In this document: positions 7,172-15,212 of the stretch, piece by piece
Numbering within the stretch: the stretch's first letter is position 1
How the letters are laid out: each line of letters opens with the position of its first letter
Origin: Spirochaetaceae bacterium
Lineage (GTDB): Bacteria; Spirochaetota; Spirochaetia; SZUA-6; Bin103
Direction of reading: 5' to 3'
NCBI GenBank assembly: GCA_028818385.1
Contig: JAPPNY010000137.1
Span: 1 to 25,545 of the forward strand
Length of the DNA stretch: 25,545 nt
Program-made: the position numbers and the translations under genes
The notes under the pieces: model-generated
Databases searched by the model: none
The model's input: the letters and a program-made list of their open reading frames with translations, nothing else
Told to the model about the DNA's origin: nothing

Positions 7172-8416
7172 CTACTCTTCCAGGTCCAGGAGCACCTTGG
7201 CTTCAATCAGGTCGGGGTCGAGGTCTCCCCAACGAGCGAGCAGTTTCCGGTACAGCGCCTCGGCTTCCTCGCGGTCACCCCGGTCGATGTAGTCGTGGAG
7301 CGCCCGCAATGCTTCGGTGCCCTCCGCGCTACGGTCCTCGGTGCGCATGTACTCGCGGAGGATCGCGTTGCTATCTCGGTCCTCGACCAACACGGGGTAC
7401 TCCTGAAGCGCCCCGTCCACGAGTCGGCGTACTTGGCGATTCTTGACGCTGCTCAGCACCTGTGGTGAGTGAGTGGTGACGACGAATTGCAGTCTTGGGA
7501 ATACGTTGCGAAGGCTCGGAATCGCCACGCGCTGCCACCGTGGGTGGAGGTGAAGATCAATCTCGTCGATGAGCACCACCCCCTCCACTCGCTCGGGCGC
7601 GTCGACGCCATCGAACTGGTTGAGCATGACGGCTCGGCGGGCGATGTCGGCGACCAGCGCGATAAATACATGGTAGCCGTCGGACAACTCGGACCACGAA
7701 GCGACGTTTCCGTTCTCGAACCGCACCTTCGGACCTTGCTCCACCGGGTCGTACCAGGCGTTCGTGACTCCGGGGGTCGCTTGAACCGTTGCCTCCATCA
7801 CGGCCGCGTGGAAGAATCGCTCCGGTTCCTCTTGCTGCCTCCGAGCCATATCCCCGAGAAATTCGTCCTGGAGCCACTGGAGGAGAGGGGCTTCATCCAG
7901 ATTCGGGTCCAGTGCGGAGGCGTAGGCTTCCCAGCGATCCCAAGTGAACTCGACCTTGCGGCGGCGATCATGGAGGCGTCCAAGGCGATCGACTCCGTAC
8001 CACGCGAACAACGGCCACCGCACTCCGGGCACCCGCAATGCCTCCACAGCTTCGAAAATCGGTCGATGCTGGTTCCTGGTGCGCCCGGAAGCGGGCTGAA
8101 CTACCGTTGACCAAATGACGGTTTCCGTTTCGCCTACCGCGGCAGTCCATGTGACCTCGCACGGACCGGCCGGCTCGGGTGCTCCGTTGTCGGTGGGCGC
8201 GCCTCTCCGGGAATCCCGCCCAGTCTTGAGCTTCAGGGTCCGCGGTGCATCTCGCTGAATTACGGCGAGGCCCATCGCGAGGGCCGCGAGCAGCGCGGTC
8301 TTTCCGCCGCCGTTCTCGGCAAAGAGGATGGTGGTATCTTCTTCGAGTGGTAGCTTCAGCTCCTCAAAGCAGCGGTAGTTGCCCAAACGGATCTCGCGGA
8401 CCTGGAATCGGCTCAT
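7172..8416 (-). CDS. ptuA-like: PtuA-like AAA/SMC-type ATPase (Septu-like)
   Basis: This 414-residue protein is an ABC/SMC-related AAA ATPase of the OLD/PtuA class. The N-terminus LGNYRCFEELKL is the usual opening strand. The Walker A motif is AENGGGKT (about 33-40), Walker B is VVLIDEIDLHLHPRWQ (about 280-295), and the switch His is in TTHSPQVL (about 314-321). A coiled or helical insert lies between. The C-terminal 80 residues carry LVEDRDSNAILREYM and an acidic helix. No TOPRIM nuclease motif is evident, so cutting must come from a partner, which agrees with the HNH gene next to it. Its ATG overlaps the methyltransferase stop by four bases (ATGA), so it is part of the same operon. The family senses phage through ATP state in Septu; that role here is inferred from homology. 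Confidence 0.88.
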   Translation of the reverse strand: MSRFQVREIRLGNYRCFEELKLPLEEDTTILFAENGGGKTALLAALAMGLAVIQRDAPRTLKLKTGRDSRRGAPTDNGAPEPAGPCEVTWTAAVGETETVIWSTVVQPASGRTRNQHRPIFEAVEALRVPGVRWPLFAWYGVDRLGRLHDRRRKVEFTWDRWEAYASALDPNLDEAPLLQWLQDEFLGDMARRQQEEPERFFHAAVMEATVQATPGVTNAWYDPVEQGPKVRFENGNVASWSELSDGYHVFIALVADIARRAVMLNQFDGVDAPERVEGVVLIDEIDLHLHPRWQRVAIPSLRNVFPRLQFVVTTHSPQVLSSVKNRQVRRLVDGALQEYPVLVEDRDSNAILREYMRTEDRSAEGTEALRALHDYIDRGDREEAEALYRKLLARWGDLDPDLIEAKVLLDLEE

Positions 8417-11400
8417 GTCGCTCTCCGCGGCGGTCCGAGGGGGGACTCGTAGGGGACGCGCTTCGCCGCAGCCGCCGCCAGTGCATCGTAGGTCTTCAGC
8501 ACTACGCGCTTCGTCCGGTACTCGCCGTGCTCACGTTTCTCCGCCCGTTCCAGCACGGAAAACGTCTCGAGGATGTAGGTGGTGTCATCCCACGAGATGC
8601 CATACAAGTGGAAGAAAGCCGCGTCGATCTCGCACTGGAGTTGGAAGCGGCGCTTGGTATCCCAGATAAAGGGCGGACCACGGTCACCGCAATCCTCGGC
8701 GAAGGACGTCATATCCAACGCCGTATACGCGAGTTCAAGTACGCGAACGAGAAGCCAATCACGGACAGTCACTGCGGGCTCCCACGGGCACACGAGTGCG
8801 TACTGCCCGGGAGAGAGAGCGGGAATCTGACGAAAGACGTTATACTTCAAGTGCAGACCACCCACCTTCTGACGAGTCGCATAGTCTAGCGGAATACTGC
8901 ACAGATTTGCGTAGAGGCAAGCCCCAAGACGGGACTCTGCACCCGGCATGGCCAACAGAAGTGTGTCACCTGCCCCACTCATCGGAATGACTGCGGCGAC
9001 TAAGGTACGGACGCTGGCTCGCGCGTCCGTCACGTCGCGCCAACCGAGCAGCCATCCGCGGTTCCAGACGCCATCGAGCCGCGAGTCGACCGCCTCATCC
9101 GTAACCCAGTAGAACGGCAGCGGCGCATACTGAGGATCAGCTAACTGTGTGTCAGACGGGGATGGCAGCCGATGCGGTCTTTTTCCGGCGGGCGCACCCT
9201 CGAACGTGCCACTCCGGTGGTTGTACTGGTAGGCCATCTTCGCTTCGTAGAGCGGCAACATGAGGTTTCCGTCCTTCTTGAACCGGCCCGCCTCCAGTCT
9301 CCACCCTGCTGCCGCGAGCTCGGCCCGCGTGCGGAACAGGCCGGAGTCGTTGGCCATGTCAAACATCCGCAGGAATCTCAAGCCCCACGGGTTGCCGTCC
9401 GGGTCACCCTCTTTCCAGAGCACGCCGGCGCGCCGGTAGATCGCGAGCGCGATGGCGGCGTCACGCTTCGTGCGGAAGATGGGGCAGGTTCCCGTGTTGG
9501 GGTTGATGGTCTCGATGTCCGTTGCGGTCAGCGTGAAGTGGCGTTCGGGATCGTCGACGTCAGAGACCGCCTGCCCCTGAAACAGGAAGTCGGCCGACGA
9601 CGACGGGGCGCTCCGACCGGAGAGCGTGGTCAGCGCGAACCGCAGCATATGGCCCTTACCAGCCGTGAAGAAGCCCTCGTTCTCGAACTCCCACATCGAC
9701 ACGAGAGAGCGCGACTGCATGATCGCCTGGAAGTAGTCCTTGGTCGTGTCGTCCGTCGCGATGCCGCTCGGCACGATGAATCCGGCACGGCCGCGCGGAC
9801 CAAGCACGCTCCGATTGTGCTCGGCGAACAGCGCGTAGGTGTTCACGTCGCCCTTTCCGCAAAGCGGGTAACGGGCGGATTGGCGTACGTAGTGGCTCTG
9901 CCCCTGTGCGACACGCGTGGCATCGGTCCACTGGTTCCAGAGAACCGGGTTCGTCGCCGGCAGTGCGGCGATGAGTTTCTTGCGCTCGGCGGCGTTCCGC
10001 GCGTTCGCGATCGAGGACTCGCGGCTGGCGAAGAACTCCTGCTCCTGGAGCTTGACGCGCTCCCACGGCGGGTTGCCGAGCACGACGTCGAAGCCACCTC
10101 GGGCGAAGACGTCCGGAAACGCCAACTCCCAGTGGAACAGGCGGTACTTCTTGGAGATTTGCCGCGTGGTTTCGACGAGCACCGGAGATGGCGCCGTCTG
10201 CCCATCGCGGAGCGCGCGCCATGCGGCGGTCGTGGGCACCGTTTCGACGACCGCGCCGGGCTCGCTCTTGGGCCAGAGGAAGGCGGCGCACCATGCGTCG
10301 GCCACCAGCTTCTCGTGCTCGTACGCCTGCGAAGCCAGGAGCGCCTTCCATCTCCGCTGCTTTTCCTCCAGGGCGGAGGCATCCGTGTCCGGGGCCTGCT
10401 CGACGGCTCGCATCGCAGCGCGCAATGTGTCCGTCTCGTTCCGGGATTCAAACAACAGCGTCCGCTGACCGTCAATCTCTTCTTTGTTGCGCCGCTTGAG
10501 CGATCTGGTGACCTTCTTGTTGTCTCCCTCGATAGCCACCCACGCGGCGTCCGGCACCTTGTCGCTCATCAGCGCGCGGGTCGTGCCGAGCACAGAGTTG
10601 CCGCAACGGACGTGGCTCTCCAGAAAGGTGAGCGGCAGGCCCGGATCGATCGACTCCATCCACAGGCCCACCTTGCACAGCTCGACGGCCAGCGGGTTCA
10701 TGTCGACGCCGTAGATGCAACGCCGGACCACATCGCGAAGCGCACGCTGGTAGTCGTCCGGGGTGGGCGTGCCTGCGGACCGGATGCGCGCGACGTGATC
10801 GGCGAGCCGCCGCGCCGCCGCCAGCAGGAAGTGTCCCGAACCACAGGCGGGGTCGACGATCGCCAGCTCCAGGAGCGCGTCGGCCGGACGTTCGGGGTGG
10901 GCGTCGACTGTGCGCTTGACCACCGGATCGAGGGCGCTCGTCAACAGAAGCTGTACGAGCTCGTCCGGCGTGTAGTAGCTGCCGGTCGTCTTCCGTGCGT
11001 GGCCCCGGCTCTCGTCGGCGCCCGCAAAGGAGAACGAACGTCCGGCCCGGGTGATCTGCGGGACCAGCTCCAGCAGACCCTCGTAGACGTAGCCGAGTTC
11101 GTCCGGACCCATGTCGCGCCAGTTGACGCGCACCAGTCCCGAGGGCTCACGCAGCCACGCCAAGTGGAACAGGGCGCCGAGGAACGCGCGGTTGTCGATC
11201 TTTGCCGTATCCAGCTCCGGGCACTGCTCGGGTGCGAACAGGCCGGCGAGGGCCGGCAGCCCGAGACGTGGCTCGCCGGCGGCAAGCCCGCGGAAGACGA
11301 TCTTGACCGCCTCCCACAGATCCCCGTGCCGATCGTGGGCGCTCCGGCGGACGGCGCGATCGCGCAGGCGCCGAAGGGCGTAGCCATCGGCGTAGAGCTG

Positions 11401-12429
11401 GCGGGCCGATGCGGACGCGTCCTTCGGGTGCAGCAGGTCGCGTTCTTCGACCGTGAGCAGAAAGATGAGCCGATAGACCAGCCGCAGGAGCTGCCCGAAG
11501 TAGCGATCGGTAGTCAGCTCGCCCGCGTGGAGCGCGGAACGAAGGTCGGCGTTCGCGGCGTGCGAGAGGAACCCCTGTCCGAGCACCTCGAGCGCCTGCT
11601 GAAAGCCGGCGCTGAGCTTGTCGCGTGCCCGCGTCCCCTCGTGCCGTGCCTCCTCCCGCCACACCTCCAGCGGGCAGGTCGCGGCCGGGGCGTCGGCGCG
11701 GCCGAAGCGCGATTCGTGGGCGAGGAGCCAGAGCGCGGCGAAGTCGGGGTACAGGTCCTCCGTGAAGATCCTGTTCAGGTCCGCCTCGATCCACGCCGGC
11801 CGCGTCAGACTCTCGTTGTCACGCGCGATCCTCAGCGTGAGGCCGTCCGACGCGAGGCCCCAGAGTGCCGCGTCGGAGGCGTTCAGCACTTCCTGCAGGA
11901 GCCCGAACGCGGTTCGGCGGCGGTCGTCGTCTCCCAACAAGCGCAGGGGGGCGTCCAGGCCCCCTTCCACCGGGGCCACCACGACGGGCACACGGTCACC
12001 GAGGGCGAAGAAGCGAACCGGATACACCCGGTCGCCGATGGTCCGTGGCGCCGTTGGCGCGAGGGACGCGAACCCGAACGCGTCGCGGAGCAGCTCCTCC
12101 ACGAAGCGCTCCGCAAGCGCGCGCGCGTCGCCTTCCGAGGCGCGACCCGTTTCCAGGTCCTGGAAGCACGCCTGGGCGATGCGCCAGCCGCGCGCGATCT
12201 CGTCGCGGATTTCGAGGCCCCTCGGGATGCGGTAGTCGTCCGGCTCCTGGGTCGCGGCCCGGAGCTGAGCCACCTTGCCGAGCCAGTCGGCGCCGATGAT
12301 ACCGCCCTCGATCGTCAGGGCATCGAACGCCAGCCGAGCCCCGCCCGCACGGTCACTCCGCGACCAAGACGACGATGAGAATCGATATGCCGGTCTCCCT
12401 CGCTGGCCGACCGGTTGGGACTGGGGCAC
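8413..12429 (-). CDS. drmMI-like: Eco57I-type DNA adenine methyltransferase (DrmMI / PglX-like)
   Basis: The product of about 1338 residues is a large N6-adenine DNA methyltransferase. Motif I (SAM binding) is DPACGSGHFLLA near residue 524, followed by YGVDMNPLAVELCKVGLW. The catalytic motif IV is NPPW near 784 (VVLGNPPWERVKL). The N-terminal 500 residues (FDALTIEGGIIG, then IPRGLEIRDEIARGWRIAQ) and the C-terminal target-recognition region match the DISARM class 1 / BREX-type enzymes, which mark host DNA. The frame is open to 13194, but everything upstream of 12429 is low-complexity Arg/Pro/Gly sequence inside the SNF2 gene. I chose the GTG at 12429, two bases after the SNF2 stop. No separate restriction subunit follows directly; the next genes are a PtuA/PtuB pair. 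The family is secure; the precise DISARM subtype is inferred. Confidence 0.9.
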   Translation of the reverse strand: MPQSQPVGQRGRPAYRFSSSSWSRSDRAGGARLAFDALTIEGGIIGADWLGKVAQLRAATQEPDDYRIPRGLEIRDEIARGWRIAQACFQDLETGRASEGDARALAERFVEELLRDAFGFASLAPTAPRTIGDRVYPVRFFALGDRVPVVVAPVEGGLDAPLRLLGDDDRRRTAFGLLQEVLNASDAALWGLASDGLTLRIARDNESLTRPAWIEADLNRIFTEDLYPDFAALWLLAHESRFGRADAPAATCPLEVWREEARHEGTRARDKLSAGFQQALEVLGQGFLSHAANADLRSALHAGELTTDRYFGQLLRLVYRLIFLLTVEERDLLHPKDASASARQLYADGYALRRLRDRAVRRSAHDRHGDLWEAVKIVFRGLAAGEPRLGLPALAGLFAPEQCPELDTAKIDNRAFLGALFHLAWLREPSGLVRVNWRDMGPDELGYVYEGLLELVPQITRAGRSFSFAGADESRGHARKTTGSYYTPDELVQLLLTSALDPVVKRTVDAHPERPADALLELAIVDPACGSGHFLLAAARRLADHVARIRSAGTPTPDDYQRALRDVVRRCIYGVDMNPLAVELCKVGLWMESIDPGLPLTFLESHVRCGNSVLGTTRALMSDKVPDAAWVAIEGDNKKVTRSLKRRNKEEIDGQRTLLFESRNETDTLRAAMRAVEQAPDTDASALEEKQRRWKALLASQAYEHEKLVADAWCAAFLWPKSEPGAVVETVPTTAAWRALRDGQTAPSPVLVETTRQISKKYRLFHWELAFPDVFARGGFDVVLGNPPWERVKLQEQEFFASRESSIANARNAAERKKLIAALPATNPVLWNQWTDATRVAQGQSHYVRQSARYPLCGKGDVNTYALFAEHNRSVLGPRGRAGFIVPSGIATDDTTKDYFQAIMQSRSLVSMWEFENEGFFTAGKGHMLRFALTTLSGRSAPSSSADFLFQGQAVSDVDDPERHFTLTATDIETINPNTGTCPIFRTKRDAAIALAIYRRAGVLWKEGDPDGNPWGLRFLRMFDMANDSGLFRTRAELAAAGWRLEAGRFKKDGNLMLPLYEAKMAYQYNHRSGTFEGAPAGKRPHRLPSPSDTQLADPQYAPLPFYWVTDEAVDSRLDGVWNRGWLLGWRDVTDARASVRTLVAAVIPMSGAGDTLLLAMPGAESRLGACLYANLCSIPLDYATRQKVGGLHLKYNVFRQIPALSPGQYALVCPWEPAVTVRDWLLVRVLELAYTALDMTSFAEDCGDRGPPFIWDTKRRFQLQCEIDAAFFHLYGISWDDTTYILETFSVLERAEKREHGEYRTKRVVLKTYDALAAAAAKRVPYESPLGPPRRAT

Positions 12430-12431
12430 GG

Positions 12432-15212
12432 TCAGTCCACTCGCGGCAGGAGCACGTACACGCCGATCACGTCGGGACGCGGGAGCGCCTGCACGGAAGT
12501 GCTCCCGGTCGCCCGGCTGGCTTCGCGCACCCGCAGATGGTCGTCGAGCAAGGCACGGGCGCGCGCCGCCGCGAAGCCCTCCAGGCTTGGCGCGCGCTCC
12601 CGGAGAAGAGCAAGCGCACGTGCGACCTCCCGTTCTCGCACGTGGCGTGGGGGATCGCCGGCCGGGGCATCGGCGAGCAGCGACAGGGCATCGGGCTTGA
12701 TGAACGGGTCTGCGACTCCGGTGCCGCTCCAGGCCAACGCGGCCGCCTCCTCGACCATCAGCGTCGTCTCCCGGTGCTGTGCACGCGTCAGGAGCTGGTG
12801 GCGCAGCCGCAGGAGCACGACCGTGGAGCGGGCTTGTACTCCCGCGGAGATCCAGCAGCCGACCCGGCCGAGCACCGAGGGGTCGTCGGCCAGGACACCG
12901 TCGTCGACGGAGAGGGTGCGCGCGAGCAGGGTCTCGGCGAGCACCGCGACCAGCGGATGGCTGCGCTGGACCGGGCGGCATCCCGGCGCCGACGGATAGG
13001 CGAAGTCCACCGCCACCGTACCCGCGATCGCCTCGGCCTCCAGACGCTCGCGGACCTCCTCCGGCAACGGCGCCGTCGGGACCTTGAATGCGCGGCCCTG
13101 CGGTTCGAGCCCGGAGCCGAGCCGGGCGAGCGCACGGCCGGCAAAGCGCTGCACGTCGTCGCGGCTGCCCACCGCGGCCAGACTCTTGCGCCACTCCGGC
13201 AGCACCTCGTCAGGCCTGATGCGCCGCTGGGCGAACACGGTTCGGTTCCTCCTGGCCTTCGCTGTCGTGTCCTCCCATTGCCTCTCGAACAGTTCGAGCT
13301 GTCGCGCTTCGGCCGCGGTGGACCGCCCGCGCTGCCGCAGGAGCACCGCCTTGAGCAGCGCCTGGGTGAGCGAGTGGCCTTCGTCCGGCACCGGCACGGG
13401 CACGCCAAGCTCCTCCCGAATGCGGGCGGCCTTGCGCAGGATGACCTGGAGCACCGCGCCGTCTATCGGGTTGTCGCCGTAGAGCAGCGTGGCGCGCACC
13501 GTTCTGCTCGGCTGGCCGAAGCGATCCACCCGGCCCTCGCGCTGCTCGTGGCGCGTGGGGTTCCACGACAGGTCGTAGTGCACGACGGCGTCGAAGGAAT
13601 CCTGCAGGTTGACCCCCTCCGACAGGCAGTCGGTGGTGACCAGGACGCGGGCGCATTCGGTGGCGCCGATCAGCGCCACGCACGCCTCGCGATCCTCGGG
13701 CGGCATCTCGCCGGTCACGGCGCTGACGGCAACGCCCTTCAGGATCTCGCGCAGGTGGCGGGCCACGTAGTGGGCGGTCGCGATGAAGCGGCAGAACACC
13801 ACCACGTTGAACCCTTCCGCGACCAGCTCCGCGACGTGCAGCGAGGCGGTCCTGAGTTTCGGGTCACCGCTCTGGCCCGCGAGGCTCTCCGCCTGCGCTA
13901 TCAACCGCGCCAGAGCCGGGCTGTCGCCGCCGACCGGGGGCTCGACGTCGTCCGCGACCAGCGCGTCGTCCTCACCGTCGAAGATGCGGTCGAGAAGATC
14001 CTCGCGGGTCTCGTCGCCCAGGTCCTCTCCGGCGCGGGTGCGCAGGGCCAGCACGGCCGCGACCGGGCTCGACCCGGTGCAGCGCAGCAGCGCCAACGTG
14101 CTCCAGAAGTTGAGGCGCTGCCGCGTTTCGTTCCCGGCGCCCGTCTCCACGACCTCGGCGCAGTAGTCGAGGACGGCGTCGAAGAATGCCTCCCAGGACC
14201 CGGTGAGCTGGTAGGTGAGTTCCCTCGTTTCGCGTCGCGGGAAGATGTCGCCGTCGTGCCACTCGGCGATGTCGGGCCGCCGCCGTTGCACGAAGTGCCG
14301 CGCCAGACGGGTGCGGAGCCGTTCCCGACCCGTACCCGTGGCGTCCGCCAGGCGCTCGAAGTCCGGTTCCAGCAGGCCGAGCAGCCGGTAGAACGCGGCG
14401 TCGTCGCCGCTGTGCGGAGTCGCCGTGAGCAGGACGAGGTGCCGCGACGCGCTGCTGGCCAGACCCTGCAGCAGTTCGCGCCGCTGGTGCCGGCGCTGGC
14501 CGGCGGCGGCGCAGGTGTGCGCTTCGTCGACGATCACGAAGTCGGGACACGCCTGCAGGAAGTGGTCGCGCCGCTCGCGGGTCTTCACGTAGTCGAGGCT
14601 GACGACCGTGTGCGGGAACTCGGAGAAGATGCTGGCGCCCGGCGGAATGCCCCGCTCCAGGCGGCGCGTGCTCCGGGCGGTGACGGCCGCGGCGCGAAGG
14701 TGGAAGCGAACCTCCAGCTCGGTGACCCACTGGTCCACGAGGTGCGGAGGGCACAGGACCACGGTGCGCTCGATGTCGCCGCGGTCGAGCAGCTCGCGGG
14801 CGATCAGCAGGGCTTCGATCGTCTTGCCAACCCCGACGTCGTCGGCGATAAGCAGGCGCACCGGATCGAGCTTGAGCGCCATGAGCAGGGGCACGAGCTG
14901 GTAGGCGCGCGGCTCGACCGAGATCTGTCCGAAGCTCCGAAACGGTCCGGCGCCGCGCCGCAGCGAGAGCAGCAATGCGTCGCGCAGCAGCAGGGCCGAG
15001 TCGTGCCCGCCGACCTGCTGCGCGCTCGGCAACGGAAACCGCGCCTCGCGCACCGGCTCCGCCTCCAGCGGCAGGTGGATCAGCGTTCGGTCCTCATCCG
15101 TTCCGGTCACCGGACGGACCTGCAAGGTCTCCTCCGAGCTTCCGGTGAGCACCACCCACTCCCGTCCGCGCGCGCTCACCAGGCTGCCGGGCGCGTAGAA
15201 GGGGGCGCTCAC
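12432..15212 (-). CDS. drmD-like: SNF2-family helicase (DrmD-like)
   Basis: This protein of 926 residues is a superfamily 2 SNF2-type ATPase. Seen in order are the Walker A variant DDVGVGKTIEA (about 124-134), PPHLVDQWVTEL (motif Ia), VDEAHTC (DEAH, 229-232), LTATPHSGDD (motif III), TDCLSEGVNLQ (motif V) and QREGRVDRFGQ (motif VI). These place it with the HepA/RapA-like helicases that include DISARM DrmD. It probably translocates on double-stranded DNA as part of the defence complex. The start is the GTG at 15212, whose GTGA overlaps the upstream stop by four bases. An ATG at 15260 would add 16 residues that lie inside the upstream gene. The N-terminal 100 residues form a beta-rich domain (YAPGSLVSARGREWVVL) common in this class. 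The methyltransferase gene follows two bases downstream. Confidence 0.92.
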   Translation of the reverse strand: MSAPFYAPGSLVSARGREWVVLTGSSEETLQVRPVTGTDEDRTLIHLPLEAEPVREARFPLPSAQQVGGHDSALLLRDALLLSLRRGAGPFRSFGQISVEPRAYQLVPLLMALKLDPVRLLIADDVGVGKTIEALLIARELLDRGDIERTVVLCPPHLVDQWVTELEVRFHLRAAAVTARSTRRLERGIPPGASIFSEFPHTVVSLDYVKTRERRDHFLQACPDFVIVDEAHTCAAAGQRRHQRRELLQGLASSASRHLVLLTATPHSGDDAAFYRLLGLLEPDFERLADATGTGRERLRTRLARHFVQRRRPDIAEWHDGDIFPRRETRELTYQLTGSWEAFFDAVLDYCAEVVETGAGNETRQRLNFWSTLALLRCTGSSPVAAVLALRTRAGEDLGDETREDLLDRIFDGEDDALVADDVEPPVGGDSPALARLIAQAESLAGQSGDPKLRTASLHVAELVAEGFNVVVFCRFIATAHYVARHLREILKGVAVSAVTGEMPPEDREACVALIGATECARVLVTTDCLSEGVNLQDSFDAVVHYDLSWNPTRHEQREGRVDRFGQPSRTVRATLLYGDNPIDGAVLQVILRKAARIREELGVPVPVPDEGHSLTQALLKAVLLRQRGRSTAAEARQLELFERQWEDTTAKARRNRTVFAQRRIRPDEVLPEWRKSLAAVGSRDDVQRFAGRALARLGSGLEPQGRAFKVPTAPLPEEVRERLEAEAIAGTVAVDFAYPSAPGCRPVQRSHPLVAVLAETLLARTLSVDDGVLADDPSVLGRVGCWISAGVQARSTVVLLRLRHQLLTRAQHRETTLMVEEAAALAWSGTGVADPFIKPDALSLLADAPAGDPPRHVREREVARALALLRERAPSLEGFAAARARALLDDHLRVREASRATGSTSVQALPRPDVIGVYVLLPRVD

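Noticed and set aside
9172..12378. Very long plus-strand frame (1068 codons) opposite the methyltransferase
   Set aside because: It is the antisense shadow of a GC-rich gene. The translation is Arg/Gly/Val/Glu-rich with no motifs, while the minus strand has SAM-binding and NPPW motifs.
12430..13194. N-terminal extension of the methyltransferase frame to an ATG at 13194
   Set aside because: The extra 255 residues are Arg/Pro/Gly/Ala-rich and lie wholly inside the SNF2 gene in another frame. The GTG at 12429 sits at a normal junction.
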